Shown here in pieces: positions 1 to 10,409 of a stretch of 64,000 nucleotides of DNA (its first letter is position 1; every line of letters starts with the position of its first letter). The notes beneath the pieces were generated by a model. It made no database searches, was not told the origin of the DNA, and was given only the letters and a program-made list of their open reading frames with translations. The DNA comes from Microvelia longipes. Lineage: Eukaryota; Arthropoda; Insecta; Hemiptera; Veliidae. The translations under genes were made by a program, and so were the position numbers. The DNA lies in assembly GCA_018340805.1 (NCBI GenBank), contig JACMZG010001908.1:44300243-44364242 (forward strand), given 5' to 3'.

Positions 1-335
1 GAATTTTTTACAGTTTTTTTAAAGTTTGCTTCGCTCTTTTTATAGTGAAGGTAGCAATGTAAAATTAGGGATCCTTTATATGCCAAAATCGAATGATCTA
101 TTTGAATCCTGGCATTCTCACACTCAGGAGAGAGCTTAACAGTTTACAAACATACATAGTAGTCGTTGCGAGTATGCTAGAATAGATGATATAAGAATGA
201 GTTATTACAAAATGTAAGACACATTGGAAATCCGCTTGAATTGAGGCAGTAAGCTACTTACATAAAATATTAATACGACTAACTGAGATAACACAACAAA
301 CATGTAGCCGCAAAGCAGCCACAGGAAGGCTCGGG
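1..335. other. AT-rich sequence, no gene seen
   Basis: No open frame with protein-like composition and no recognisable repeat until the GC-rich hairpin that follows. Confidence 0.5.
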
Positions 336-374
336 GGCCGCGTAGCGGCCCCTCTAGTATAATATATATCTCTA
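336..374. repeat. GC hairpin plus terminus of the CATAGAGATAT element family
   Basis: Positions 336-350 form a hairpin, GGCCGC-GTA-GCGGCC (6-bp arms, 3-base loop). It runs into CCCCTCTAGTATAATATA and TATCTCTAG, which matches the terminal inverted repeat of the elements at 13905-14231 and 52957-53276. Only this end is present, so it is a solitary terminus or a very truncated copy. A related GCCGC-TAC-GCGG word sits at 36829-36843 beside a large TA array. Confidence 0.45.
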
Positions 375-773
375 GGGTTACAGGAGGGTACCTCAGAACT
401 TTGTGTTGTGCTCGACCTCAGAATAGACTGGTTATCCGATGTTTAGATTGTTTTGACTTCGGACTGGCTTAGGTCGTCCTTAGATTGTCATGGTTTTCTA
501 AAGCATAAGGTGGCATTACTTTGATCTCATTACGCAATCTTTGATCTTCTTCGCAATAAGAAGTAATGGTAATATTGGTAAAATGAAGACCAATATTAAA
601 ATAAAATTTTGAGGTTCGATTTTCCTCCTATAGAAGTATATTTGTGTTAAACGTCAGGTTGTTCAGTCAAATTTCCGATTTTTAACCATTTTTTTATATT
701 TTGATGACAGCAAAGTAGATTATTATGGTCTGAAAAATATCATCTTCCAGGCAGCACAACTATACTACCTGAT
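375..773. other. No gene seen
   Basis: Mixed AT-rich DNA. The stretch GAGGGTACCTCAGAAC near 385 loosely recalls the end of the dispersed 5S-like element but is too short to assign. Confidence 0.4.
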
Positions 774-897
774 TTTTGTGCCCAGTTTCAACTCTCCAGT
801 ATTAACACAGCGGAAGGTATGGGTGGCACAGATCCAGAATCAGACTCGCACACACAGACAGAATTATGAAAACCACTTAGAACGTCATGACAATTTT
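774..897 (-). repeat. Degenerate partial copy of the dispersed 5S-like element
   Basis: Reverse-strand order of element words is preserved: a 'cagcacaac' block, 'ctgatttttgtgcc', 'gtttcaactct', a CA-rich 'cacacacagacag' stretch and 'aaaaccact'. These match the middle of the copies at 60.9-61.1 kb and 43.4-43.5 kb. No 5S-like segment is present here. Confidence 0.5.
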
Positions 898-1017
898 TGA
901 AAAGTATAATTATTTTATTACCGCGTTTTCAGACTTTTTTTGGTGAACAAAATACTTTTCCTCACACCTAAAATACTACTGAGTAACATTTATTATTAGC
1001 AATGGTTTCGGCGTTAT

Positions 1018-1145
1018 TGGTTGACATATACAATATAATGTAAACAAATTACGTTTTTTAACTAATACATTTTAAAATTGGCTTATATGGTGTCAGTATG
1101 CCACTTATATAAACCTGTAATATGACCAACTGATAAAGTTACTGA
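1018..1145 (+). repeat. Dispersed repeat, second copy inverted at 22430-22562
   Basis: The block from TTGACATATACAATATAATG through GGTGTCAGTATGCCACTTAT to the 'actgataaagttactg' end is found in reverse complement near 22.43-22.56 kb with scattered mismatches. No coding capacity and no clear terminal repeats, so the class is unknown. Confidence 0.65.
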
Positions 1146-2475
1146 TGTGATATGTATTGCATTGAATATTTCAACTACCAAATATTATAGGACCAAGCAA
1201 ACAGAGTCCTAAATATTTTTCTTTAGAACTTAAATGTAAAATAATAATAACCTCCTTAATTAACAACCAATAGAGTATTTGTATTTTTCCAAAAAAATGT
1301 TTTTGCTCATAAAATCATTAAATGTGTTTAAAAAAATATATTAAGGTGTAAAAAATATTTAATTTAAATAGCCGAAATAAGCATTTAAGGATGAGTAAAG
1401 GGGGAATGGGTGAGAGAGTGGGGTGAAAACGATACGTTCTAAAGGTTGGGTCGTTTGAGTTACAGACGGGAGTTTTAGTTAGAAATATCGTAAGGTCAAC
1501 AGTTGCTTACAGTTCAATAGAATATAAAGAAGACTGAAACGAAACACTATCGGTAATACAATGCCTAAGGAACGTGATGTCTACAGCTGTCAGTATCATC
1601 TTGTTGACAGTATAGAATAAACTCTTTTAAGTGTTGCTATAGTGAATATTGTACTACACGGCGGTATTCTTACGCCTGACGTCACAGTTGGCCGTTTTCC
1701 CGCCAAAAGAATATGTTTAAATATATTTTTCGTTTTGTTTTGCTGTATCATCAAAAGTGTAAGTTTTTTCATTCTAATATTTTACAGGGTGTTCTTTTAT
1801 ATGACGTACTTAAAGATAACGCTGTAAAAAAAAGTTGTGCAAATACTCTATTAAATAACAAGAAATTAGAGGTTAATTTTTAATTTTTTCATAAAAGCAA
1901 TGGAAATAGATACAAAATTACTATACAAATTTTAAACATTTTTAAAGTGGGAGTAAAAATAATTAGTTTAAAATAAGCTTCTAGACATTTTTCTTTTATA
2001 AATAACACCTACAATAAAATAAAATAAACAATAACAGGTTTCCATAGCAATAAAAACGAAGAAAAAAATGTTTCAATGAAAAAACAAATTGATACAATAA
2101 CCCAAGTAAAGGAAATTGTAAAGTACAGTATTTAACTTCATATTTCAGCTTAAAAAACTCTAAAAAGCCTTTATACTTCTAAAAAGCTTTTTTACGATTT
2201 TATTTTAAATAAAGCAATGTTCGTTGAATCTTTAATATAATTTTAACTTATGTTATAAAACCTTTTACAATAACGATTTACTGTATACTATAATAAAATA
2301 TGTATAAATTCACGTTATTCCTTATAGTATCTCATGACATTATACTAAGTGGAATAAATGGTTTATATCAAACACTTTAGTCAAGTAAAGTACATACTAT
2401 TTATTAGAAATAAAAATACACAACTAAAAAATATAATTTAAACGTAATAATTTGCCATGAATTGTAAAATTTAAA
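1146..2475. other. AT-rich, no gene seen
   Basis: Long poly-A/T-biased sequence. The one 61-codon open frame near 1642 is low-complexity hydrophobic sequence without a family signature or convincing splice sites. Nothing else stands out. Confidence 0.5.
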
Positions 2476-3181
2476 TATTATAGTCCAAGAGCCAGGCCTA
2501 AAAAATGTCACTCATTTTGTACTACTTCGAACCAATTTTTTTCTGAAAATATTCCTTTAATTATGAAGTAAAGCATAGTCTGCCTATCCAGAGTGGAGCC
2601 TTTCATATGAATGTGCTCGCTCAAAATATCAGAAAATCGCACTAATTCCAGTTTTCTTGTAATCAGTGGTTTCCAGTAGTTCGTGTGCAAAACACGAAAA
2701 ACATTTTTAAAACTGATAAAATTTCCTATAAAACCAGTGTTTTTTCGTCAATATCGAATAAACACAACTAAAGTCATAACATTTGTTAAATAACCAAAAA
2801 ATGCACAAAATGCCAACATTTTTCCAAATGAATTCGCTGACTTTGCATAAATTGACCTTTTTTTAGTGTTTTTAAAAGGGCCATAACTTTGGTTGCATAG
2901 TTATCCGATTACACTCGTTTTAAAGAACATTTAATCACCTTTAAAAATGATCTCTTCGTGTTTTGCACACGACCCACAGGGAACCTGAACTTATTTCGAG
3001 AAAACTGAAATTTGTGCGATTATCTTAAATTTTGAGCATGCGGAATCATATGAAGGTCTCCACTCTGGATAGGCAGACTACGAATTTTCTTCATAACTTA
3101 AGGTATATTTTCAGAAAAATTTGGTTTGAAGTAGTACAAAATGAGTCACATTTTTTCAGGTCTGGCTCTTAGACTATAATA
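2476..3181. mobile_element. Non-autonomous DNA element with long terminal inverted repeats
   Basis: The left end starts TATTATAGTCCAAGAGCC and the right end finishes GGCTCTTAGACTATAATA. The inverted match continues inward for more than 150 bp, through 'cattttgtactacttc', 'ttttctgaaaatat' and 'tgcctatccagagtgg'. The outermost TA may be a TA target duplication, as in Tc1/mariner-type insertions. There is no transposase. A central 'ccataactttggttgc' stretch and the word 'atgatctcttc' recur in the partial copy at 3545-3800. Apparent short open frames inside are repeat sequence. Confidence 0.75.
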
Positions 3182-3229
3182 CATTCTGGCAAAATATATT
3201 AAAATACAACTATAAAAAAATAATTCATG

Positions 3230-3400
3230 GAATAAGGCAGTAGTTCTCAACCACGTGAGTGTTGTGTAAGGATGTAGGCAATTAATTTTTCTAATGGGGC
3301 GATGATACGTAGGGGGGCACTGAAGGGAGCGATGATACGTAGGGGGCACTGAAGGGGGCGATGATACGTAGGGGGCACTGAAGGGGGCGATGAGTTGTAA
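3230..3400. repeat. hAT-like terminus followed by a 29-30 bp tandem repeat
   Basis: CAGTAGTTCTCAACCACGTG at about 3237 resembles the CAGNGGTTCTCAACC terminus common to many animal hAT elements. It is followed from 3297 by about 3.5 copies of a unit containing GCGATGATACGTAGGGGGCA, spaced 30, 29 and 29 bp. No matching opposite terminus was found, so the hAT reading is tentative; the tandem repeat itself is clear. Confidence 0.55.
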
Positions 3401-3544
3401 AGGGGCTATTTAGGAATTTAGGACAAAAATAAAAATATAGTTTTAAATTTATAGAAGCAGGTAACATAAGTTAACTTGTACATAATAGATGTTATCATTC
3501 TACATCACAGCATCACTTGACAAAAATCTATCCACGACCATTCA

Positions 3545-3800
3545 TGACAAAAGCGTAGCAATAAAAATGATCTCTTCATGTTTTATACACTAACCACAGG
3601 GAACCACTTATTTAAAAAAAACTGAAATTCGTGTGATTATCTAAAATTTTGAGCATGCGCAATCATAAGAAGGGCTCCCCTTTGGATAGACAGACTGAGT
3701 TTCTTCTTCATAACTTAAGGTATATTTTCAGAAATATTTGGTTTGCAGTAGTACAAAATGAGTCACATTTTTCAGGTCCGGCTCAATAGTCCAAGAGCCG
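3545..3800. mobile_element. Partial second copy of the 2476-3181 inverted-repeat element
   Basis: From 'aaaaatgatctcttc' through 'gagcatgcgcaatcat', 'tggatagacagactga' and 'gtagtacaaaatgagtcaca' this matches the right half of the element at 2476-3181. It ends in a short inverted copy of the terminus (GGCTCAATAGTCCAAGAGCC), which makes a small palindrome. The left half is missing. Confidence 0.7.
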
Positions 3801-4049
3801 GACCTGACTTAATAATCTTAAAAATAAATGGAACTTAATAAAGTTTATTAAGATAGTTTTACTTTTAATTTTCCTGGCCTAAAATATGTAAAAGAAAAAA
3901 TACGTATTCCTTTCACGCAAAATATCTGAAAATCTGGATAAGAGGTTGGTTGTATGAAGTCATCTGTTTCAAAAATTTCAGAACGTTTTAAATGGTTTGT
4001 CAAAAAGACTCTGTCTCAATTATATGTAAGTATTTGTAAGTAGTATATA
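3801..4049. other. No gene seen
   Basis: AT-rich spacer between the inverted-repeat fragment and the microsatellite. Confidence 0.4.
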
Positions 4050-4057
4050 TGTGTGTG

Positions 4058-4146
<89 letters not shown>

Positions 4147-4177
4147 ATAATATATATATATATATATTATATATATA
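4050..4177. repeat. (TG)n then (TA)n compound microsatellite
   Basis: About 28 TG dinucleotides run directly into interrupted TA repeats. Open frames through it (His/Thr and Tyr/Ile alternation) are artefacts of the dinucleotide repeat. Confidence 0.95.
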
Positions 4178-4194
4178 GAACGAAGTCAAATAAA

Positions 4195-4440
4195 AACGGG
4201 TACGGGGGTACATAGGAACTTTTTCTCATCACATCAAATTCGCTATGCTTATCCTCTCTACTTTGGACTCACTCCATTGTCTGAAGTTCTGCAAATCGTC
4301 TTTGAACTCGCTTCGCTCATAAATAGATTTGCTTCATTCCTATGGTCACCCATCCAGGCACTGATCTATCTAGATGCTCCTTAACTTTTATGATTCAACA
4401 AAAACCGTAGAAATACTTGCCGTTTTATTTACCGTATAAA
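4195..4440 (-). repeat. Copy of the dispersed 5S-like element (one end)
   Basis: Begins ACGGGTACGGGGGTACATAG and continues through the 'attcgctatgcttatcctc' and 'cttcgctcat' words. It then reaches a reverse-strand 5S-like block (TGGTCACCCATCCAGGCACT...ATGCTCCTTAACTTTTATGA, about 4344-4394). It is truncated soon afterwards, so only the Pol III-like end of the element is present. Confidence 0.75.
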
Positions 4441-5467
4441 GGAACACACTTGCAACAAATTTAAACTCAATTGAATTATATTAAGACTTATTTAAAAACT
4501 AACTGAGGTACCCGCCTTTCGGACGGGAGAGGTAAAAGGAAGTCTAACAGATGACACTATGTCTTGCAATAGTTATATGTTACGGAGGCGGAAACCCATT
4601 ACGGAAGGTGGGACTAATTAGAAAAGAAATTATCAAAGTATAAAGGTAGAGAAAATAAAAAATGGCGATGATAGATCGGAAAATGTTGAACTATGTTAAA
4701 AAGATAGGAAGATTTCGTCATTCATAGAGGAATAAATGAATAAAGTAGTCGTAATAAAAAAACTAAAAGGGAATTAGATAAGATGAATAATAATAATAAG
4801 ATGGAACTTATATACTACATATGTTGGTCATTATATATGACCAACCAAATTTTCTGTGCTAAATCTCAAATCGAACTACATACAAGTATTTTCCCGCGTT
4901 CTATGAATTTTCGAAATTTAGCTGCCTATATTATTACACTGAAACGGACCATTCAGGTGAAATCCCGGTTTTGAATTTTTGCGAAAACAATTATTTTCCT
5001 TTATCCCTAGGGTATAGATAAGGGAAAGTAATATTTTTACTTTTTAACTAAATTCATGTTCTAAAAGTCTGATTCTATGCATCTAATACATAGTCTCTAA
5101 TACATAATATACATAATATTATAATACATAATAGAATACATGTTCTATACATAGAAATTTGATGTATATAAGTGTAGCAGGTGAGAAAAGTAAAAATCAA
5201 TATGAAAACAAATATAGAGACAGGGAAATAAAATAAAAGTGAAAATGAGTAAATTGAGTTGTTATCTCTACGTCACAGAATTTGCCCCTTTCCGGTCAGG
5301 CCATCTGTTCCGAATATTATTCTTTTAAAAGATAGAAAAGACAGTTTTCCAGCAATATTATATAGTATATAGAATATCATTGCATATTTTATTGGGTCTG
5401 AATATTTTCATGTTACCCTCATCACGTATACTTTTCTTTTATACAATTTTCTGGTGTTAAACTAACT
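4441..5467. other. AT-rich, no gene seen
   Basis: Contains short direct repeats of 'atacataata' type around 5095-5155. No protein-like frame of note. Confidence 0.5.
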
Positions 5468-5735
5468 CCAAAAAATTGGGTACGGGGTAACTCGAAACCT
5501 TTCTTCACCAAATCTGATCCGCTACGTTCATTCAAACTATCTCGGACTCGCTTCGCTCCAAAGCGAGTAAATACGGTAAAGTACGGTAAAAATACGGCGA
5601 TTAAAAACCGTAATACGGTTTTTCCTCCCTGAAAATAAGGGCGGAAAGTTAATTTTTTCTCCCTTCTAGAGGAAAAATACTTTTCCTATATACCTACGCT
5701 ATACATGAGGAAAAGTAAAAAAGATAGGGAAGAGA
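5468..5735 (-). repeat. Internally deleted copy of the dispersed 5S-like element
   Basis: Both ends are recognisable: AATTGGGTACGGGGTAACTC on the left and CTACGCTATACATGAGGAAA plus AGTAAAAAAG on the right. The middle, including the 5S-like segment, is gone. It is replaced by a small array of 'tacggtaaa'-type words and the inverted pair AAAACCGTAATACGGTTTTT at about 5604-5624. Confidence 0.7.
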
Positions 5736-6694
5736 ATCATTGTGATCGTAGGAAGTAAAAATTATTGTTTTTACTAACATTTGGCTTCTACACACAGAAA
5801 TATTTGTGTATCAGACAGACTTATTTTATTTCAAATTCACGTATATTCCATCCCTCTACACGAAGAGGAAATGGAGTTTCTAAGACGGTAGGACATTCTT
5901 ACTTCCATTCATCGTAGCAGGAGGATTGATGAGGAAAAAGTAGTGGACATATAAGTGATAAGTGGTTGAATTCGGGGTTGGTGACAAGGACCCCAGGTTT
6001 GACTACTCTACAGGCTCTACTCACCAGGCTCTACTACCGTCCACTCTTACTACTACTACTATTAAATATATTCCGATAGGACCTAACCCCCCCCCTCCCT
6101 CTTTCGAATGTCTCCAGCGAAAGTTACTATGGTATCCCAAAAATCTATTTTTCCCAAACTACTTATTTTGACATCTTAGAAACTTTAAGACAGTAATAGT
6201 TTTTAATTAGCTCCCTCAACTATTTTGGGGTGCCTTAAAAATTTAACATGAATATGACTTGTAGAGGGTTCAAAAATTACCTTTATTATTATCCTAAATT
6301 GCCAAGAAAATATTATTAAACCATTATGAGAAACCACCAAAACACTAGAAATAAAATTGTATTTTATAGATCCAAAGAAAAGATTCTATTTTTATAATTA
6401 TGACTATAATCTGCAAAGAACTAATAAATTAAAAGTGATCGTCGTTATAATTTTAAAAAATTATTTTATATCAAGGTAAAATTGTATTAAGCTCTGGTTT
6501 CATTGCAAAGGGTAAACAAAGTAAGAATGAGTTGAGAATGAGTAAACTAAGTAGATTAGGAAATTTTTAGTTATTAAGACTTTTTAATGATTCACCATTT
6601 TACCCAGACTTGTGATAAAACGCAGGACCAGTTGTTATTTAATTATAGACTATAGTCCTGTAAATCTTAGAGCAAAATGGTGCCTGCTACTTAC
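5736..6694. other. No gene confirmed; presumed intron or 3' flank of the coiled-coil gene
   Basis: Lies downstream of the last exon I can place. I looked for a following phase-0 exon on the minus strand and saw none that is convincing. A C-run (9 Cs near 6093) is the only compositional oddity. Confidence 0.4.
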
Positions 6695-6735
6695 AAGGTA
6701 GAAAAGACCTCTTTGCTCCCGTTCTAGAATGGTAT
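6695..6735 (-). CDS. Probable 41-bp exon of the coiled-coil/proline-rich gene
   Basis: On the minus strand TTTCTGTAG precedes this segment and a consensus donor GTAAGT follows it. Its 41 bases are two that complete a split codon plus thirteen codons reading TILEREQRGLFYL, and they end in phase 0. The upstream exon (6809-7126) ends with one base of a split codon, so G|AT joins to Asp and the phases agree. The intron between them would be 73 bp (6736-6808), a normal short invertebrate length. The polypyrimidine tract is modest and no homology is recognised, so this exon rests on splice-site and phase agreement alone. The exon after it was not found. Confidence 0.5.
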
Positions 6736-6808
6736 CTACAGAAACTTGTTGGTCAAACTTCCGTGACTTACAGAATTAAGAGGATGGTAATAAAATAAAT
6801 AGAATTAC

Positions 6809-7126
6809 CTGTTGGACTAGGTGGTTCGAAGAACCTAGTATCCGTAGGGGGAACTGCAAAATCACTTTTAACCGGATGTTGGTTGGGAGAGAACGTGAAT
6901 CCAGGTTTAGGATGAATCCTCGAGTAATAGGATGATATGTAGGGTGAATCTGGTGGATAGGCTGGTTTAGACAGCTTCTGTGGACGATGCCTGGGTGGGG
7001 GTATAACCACTGGAGCAATGTCAGCTCCTGCTGAAGCTTCGAGTCTCTCTTGTCTCATCTGAAGTTCGCGAAATCTCATTTCACGGACTTTACCTAAGTA
7101 CTCGAGGTATTCTTGAATCATTGCTT
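6809..7126 (-). CDS. Exon: coiled-coil then proline-rich segment of an unrecognised protein
   Basis: A clean acceptor (TTTTTAATTTTCAG) precedes the exon and CAACAG|GTAATT ends it. The exon is 318 bp: two bases of a split codon, 105 codons, one base. Residues 1-35 are charged and helical (AMIQEYLEYLGKVREMRFRE then LQMRQERLEA). They are followed by about 70 residues rich in Pro, Ser and Tyr, including PVVIPPPRHRPQKL and PAYPPDSPYISSYYSRIHPK. Codon use and composition stand out against the AT-rich surroundings. I see no enzyme motif; a scaffold or cytoskeletal protein is a guess. The ATG inside the exon need not be a start because the frame continues from the upstream exon. An open reading continues about 12 codons past the donor into the intron, but that part is hydrophobic and AT-driven. 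Confidence 0.8.
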
Positions 7127-7548
7127 CTGAAAATTAAAAAGTATTTAATATCAATACAAGAATACTACTGTCCCATTTAAAGTTTATTTATTTATACACA
7201 GGGGAATCACTTTTAAGAATTAAAAAATATCCCGTGTAGACGGGCATCCAACCTTGTACCTATTAGTGTTAAATCTGGTGTTTAACCTGGGTTCGAATCC
7301 TTTTAGTTCAACCCTCTAGTATATGTAGAATGAAGCATTTTGTCTTTATTTATGATTAACATTGCTGAATTTCTAATAATTCTATCAGAATTATTTTTAA
7401 ATTTAAACATTTTTTACTTCCTATAATTTAGTATTTTGTTGGTCGTTTTCTTTGATATTTAAAACTGCAAAGAATATGGACGTGAAATAAAACTATAATA
7501 GACGAGTTATTTTTAACCTCAATATTTAATTGTAACATTCATACTTAT
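7127..7548 (-). other. Intron of the coiled-coil gene, first part
   Basis: Intronic with respect to exons 10015-10083 and 6809-7126. GGGTTCGAATCCTTTT at about 7288 resembles a tRNA B box, but no matching A box or clover-leaf is visible. Confidence 0.5.
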
Positions 7549-7765
7549 TAAGTCTGTGAAGTAACTAAAGATATTGGTAACCTCCATACTTTATTGATAT
7601 CCTACATATCTATTGTCTTCGGAGTAACTAAAGATATTGGTTACTTCTATATTTTATAGGTAACCTTCATGTTTATTAAGTCTGTGAAGTAACTACATAT
7701 ATTGGTTACCTACATATTTATGAAGTCTGTAAAGTAACTAAAAATATTGGTAACCTCCATGTTTT
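7549..7765. repeat. Diverged tandem repeat, about 45-65 bp units
   Basis: Four imperfect units share 'agtctgtgaagtaactaaa' and 'atattggtaacctccat'. They start near 7549, 7613, 7676 and 7720 within the intron of the coiled-coil gene. Confidence 0.75.
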
Positions 7766-8224
7766 AAAGAGAGTAAAAACAAGGCATAAAAAAGGAAAAG
7801 TTCAGCGGTACCACGTTCCTCTTTTTTCTCATTAAGTCATTATAAGTACAAGCGAGGCAATACAAAAATTTCTTTCATCGCTAATTTCTTTTCTCTAGTT
7901 ACTTGATACACATTTGAGCATCTAATTCTAAATAGTTGCTCTCTCTGTCTCAATAAGTATTAAACCAATTATTTAATCTTCTAGAGTCCGTTCACGGGGA
8001 ATAGACCGCAACAGAGATTTAGAATTCTGTGTAGAAAGCTGAGAGAAGAAGCCTTAAAAAGGGTTTAAGTAAATTAATTGCCTCCTAACCAATAAGCCTA
8101 ATTAAACCTTTGTTCTGTCCTTATCTCTTCTAGTCTATCTTATTTGCAATTAAGTAGTAATTATGTTTTAGTGAATTTTCTTTAAAAAAAATTACTAATG
8201 TGAAGGCTCGTGTGATGGGTATGA
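7766..8224. other. Intronic, nothing recognised
   Basis: Ordinary AT-rich intron sequence. Confidence 0.4.
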
Positions 8225-8481
8225 TGGGTGCTGAATCAGATGAACCCGGTCCGAAGTCGATGCGACCACTCTTAAGTGACCAAAAAGTCTATTATTTTTA
8301 TTTATTTTACTTGTTATTTTATTTTTTCGAAGTAATAAAAGAAAAATCGATAAAAAGTACCATAGGCTAAGCATTAAATGAGTGTATATAATACTGTGCC
8401 GTAATACTAGCGCATTTTCTTTGAAAAATTCGAAAAAAATAAATAACAATTTGTGAAGCTACTGCTCAGGTCATTAAATAT

Positions 8482-8552
<71 letters not shown>

Positions 8553-8660
8553 TAATATATATATATCGAAAATTTTAACAAAAATTGGATTAATAAGCAA
8601 GGAAAGCGCGCATTTCATAGAAAATTTGCCCGACTTGCGGATCTCTGCGCCAGAATTTTA
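8225..8660. repeat. Composite of dispersed-repeat fragments around a (TA)n array
   Basis: GGTCCGAAGTCGATGCGACC with 'aagtgaccaaaaagtc' (8250-8290) belongs to the family at 24815-25465 and 51490-51570. At 8420-8460 'gaagctactgctcag' matches the inverted-repeat element at 17741-17959. A TA array fills 8481-8566. At 8595-8655 'gcgcatttcatagaaaatt' and 'ctctgcgccagaatttt' match 17645-17710 in reverse. Nested or rearranged old elements are the likely origin. Confidence 0.6.
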
Positions 8661-8669
8661 AAACTTTGG

Positions 8670-8916
8670 AACAGTTTCATACACTTCATACGTAAAGTAT
8701 TTATACACTTCATACGTAAAGTATTTATACATTTCAAACTTAAAGTATTCATACACTCCATACGTAAAGTAGTCATACATTTCATACGTAAAGTATTCAT
8801 ACACTCCAAACGTAAAGTATTCATACAGCTCATACGTTAAGTATTCATACACTCCATACGTAAAGTATTCATACACTTCATACTAAAGTATTTATACACT
8901 TCATACGTAAAGTATC
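8670..8916. repeat. 24-bp minisatellite, about 10 copies
   Basis: Unit close to 'cacttcatacgtaaag' plus 'tatttata'. The period is 24 bp, a multiple of three, so long frames stay open on the minus strand and read as an eight-residue Tyr/Glu/Phe-rich repeat. It lies in the intron of the coiled-coil gene. I treat it as a satellite, not a protein, because there is no start, no splice context, and every unit carries the same kind of neutral changes. Confidence 0.9.
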
Positions 8917-9244
8917 TCCAGTCAGGATTTTGTCTCCATGCAGGTTTTATCTCCAGATTTATTCACAAAGGGAGTAAAGAAGCTATTATTTCCCTGAGCA
9001 GTTAGTTGGTTACTAAGGCGTAAGCCAAGGGAACCAAAGTATTTATTTCCCGTGGCGAAGCCAAAATATTTATGTGTTTAACTCCCGAGGCGGAGCAGAG
9101 GATTTTACGACTGTTAATTGCGAGAGGAAAATTGCATTTTACTCCCAAGGCGTGCTTACAAGATTTTATGTCCAGACGTTGATTTTGTTTTAATACATTT
9201 TGTTGTATTTTATTTTTTTGGGGTCGAACCCCCGATAAATAAAT
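8917..9244. repeat. 'Gttcccgaggc' word-repeat region, related to 10410-10668
   Basis: Contains loosely repeated words such as 'tttatttcccgtggcgaag', 'aactcccgaggcggagc' and 'tactcccaaggcgtgc'. The spacing is irregular, near 50 bp. Similar 'gttcccgagggttgcc' words form a denser array at 10410-10668. Confidence 0.5.
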
Positions 9245-9880
9245 AAATTAAAGGATGCTGCCTGAAAAAAATGTATTGCTCCAAACTACTTCTTTTGAGC
9301 CAGTGAACATTTTTTTGGCCGGTTTCCTTATAAATTTTGGAGATGGTGCCCCCCAAAAAATGTATTGCTCCGAAAAACATGTTTTGATCTGAAACGGATT
9401 TTGAGCCAATAAAACATTTTTTTGGTCTGGTCCCCCTATAAATTTTGCGGGTGGTGCCTCAAAAAAATAAATTTATTGGTCAAAACAACATACATTGACC
9501 TGAAACAGATTTTGAGCCAATAAGTTTTTTTGGTCTAGTCCCCCTTATAAATTTTGGGGGTGGTGGCCCCAAAAAATACAAAAAAATTATTGCTCGAAAC
9601 ATCCTCTTTTGACTTGAAACGGATTTGAGTCAGTAAAAAATTTTTTGGTAGGATCCCCCTTATAAATGTTTAGAGTGCAGCCCCTAGGAAAGCGTTTCAA
9701 AAATTGATGAGTCCCTTACATAAATTTAGAGGATACCGCTCCCTTGAATGAATGTATATACTCGGCTCTAACTCCAATCATAGGAAATATTTTTTCTCCC
9801 TTGGGAGTGAAATTGCTTCTTTACTTCCTAAAAGCTAGTCAATAAACTTCACATTATACACCGCCTGGAGATAAACTTAA
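9245..9880. repeat. Dispersed element with about 110-bp internal tandem units
   Basis: Four imperfect units share 'ttataaattttggggg', 'ttgacctgaaacggat' and 'tgagccaataaa'. They are followed by a unique end containing 'ctcccttgggagtgaaa' (a CTCCC...GGGAG hairpin), 'aaactt' and 'tacaccgcctggagataaa'. The same order occurs in reverse at 27178-27530 with fewer internal units. This shows a real dispersed element with a defined end and a copy-variable core. Confidence 0.75.
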
Positions 9881-10014
9881 TTAGTTACCTATAATACTTT
9901 CATATTAATAGCAATTTTATATGGTAAAATTTTAAAACTTTACATTACATTTAAAACCGTATGCCGCTATATTTTTCCAGTTAGTTTAAATATGTTATAC
10001 ATTGTTGATTTTAC
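9881..10014 (-). other. Intron, nothing recognised
   Basis: AT-rich intron sequence directly 3' of the 69-bp exon. Confidence 0.4.
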
Positions 10015-10083
10015 CTTTATTCTTATATGCTTCTCTCTCCTTCTCTTCTTGTATTCTATTAACTTCTTCGTCATCAACATAAT
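10015..10083 (-). CDS. 69-bp coiled-coil exon joining to 6809-7126
   Basis: Acceptor ATTGTTGCAG and donor AAAG|GTAAAATC flank 69 bases: two of a split codon, 22 codons, one base. The codons read YVDDEEVNRIQEEKEREAYK then NK, a highly charged helix. The leftover G joins the AA that starts exon 6809-7126 to make Glu. The helix therefore continues as NK-E-AMIQEYLEYLG, a smooth coiled-coil across a 2.9-kb intron. Phase match, composition and both splice sites make this a real exon. The upstream exon must end with one base of a split codon; the best candidate is the Lys/Glu-rich stretch at 12615-12839. The product family is not recognised. Confidence 0.75.
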
Positions 10084-10409
10084 CTGCAACAATAACATTA
10101 AACATGTAACATATGCGAAAGATTAATTCAGCAACAGATACATTTAAATAAAAACATTTGCATAGACAAGCATTAGTTTTCCCATACTGATAAGTCTAAA
10201 CATGATTCGCTTGAAAAAACTTCACTGTCGGAAGTGTTTCAGTTCTTCTAGTAACAAAATAAAATTGTAAACCGAACTAAATTTACTTTTGCTCTTTCAT
10301 TATTTTATTTTAACGTAATTTAGTAAAGTCTAAAGGTTATTATATTTGCTACACACTTTCTACTCGCTCTCATTAGTTAATAACTTATTAAAGGAGAAGA
10401 GCGAGGTTT
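10084..10409. other. Intronic or upstream, nothing recognised
   Basis: AT-rich; no element boundary seen. Confidence 0.4.

Noticed and set aside
7288..7305. tRNA gene suggested by a B-box-like GGGTTCGAATCC
   Set aside because: No A box at proper distance and no acceptor, D or anticodon arms.
8615..8876. Two overlapping 72-codon minus frames
   Set aside because: Both arise from the 24-bp satellite.
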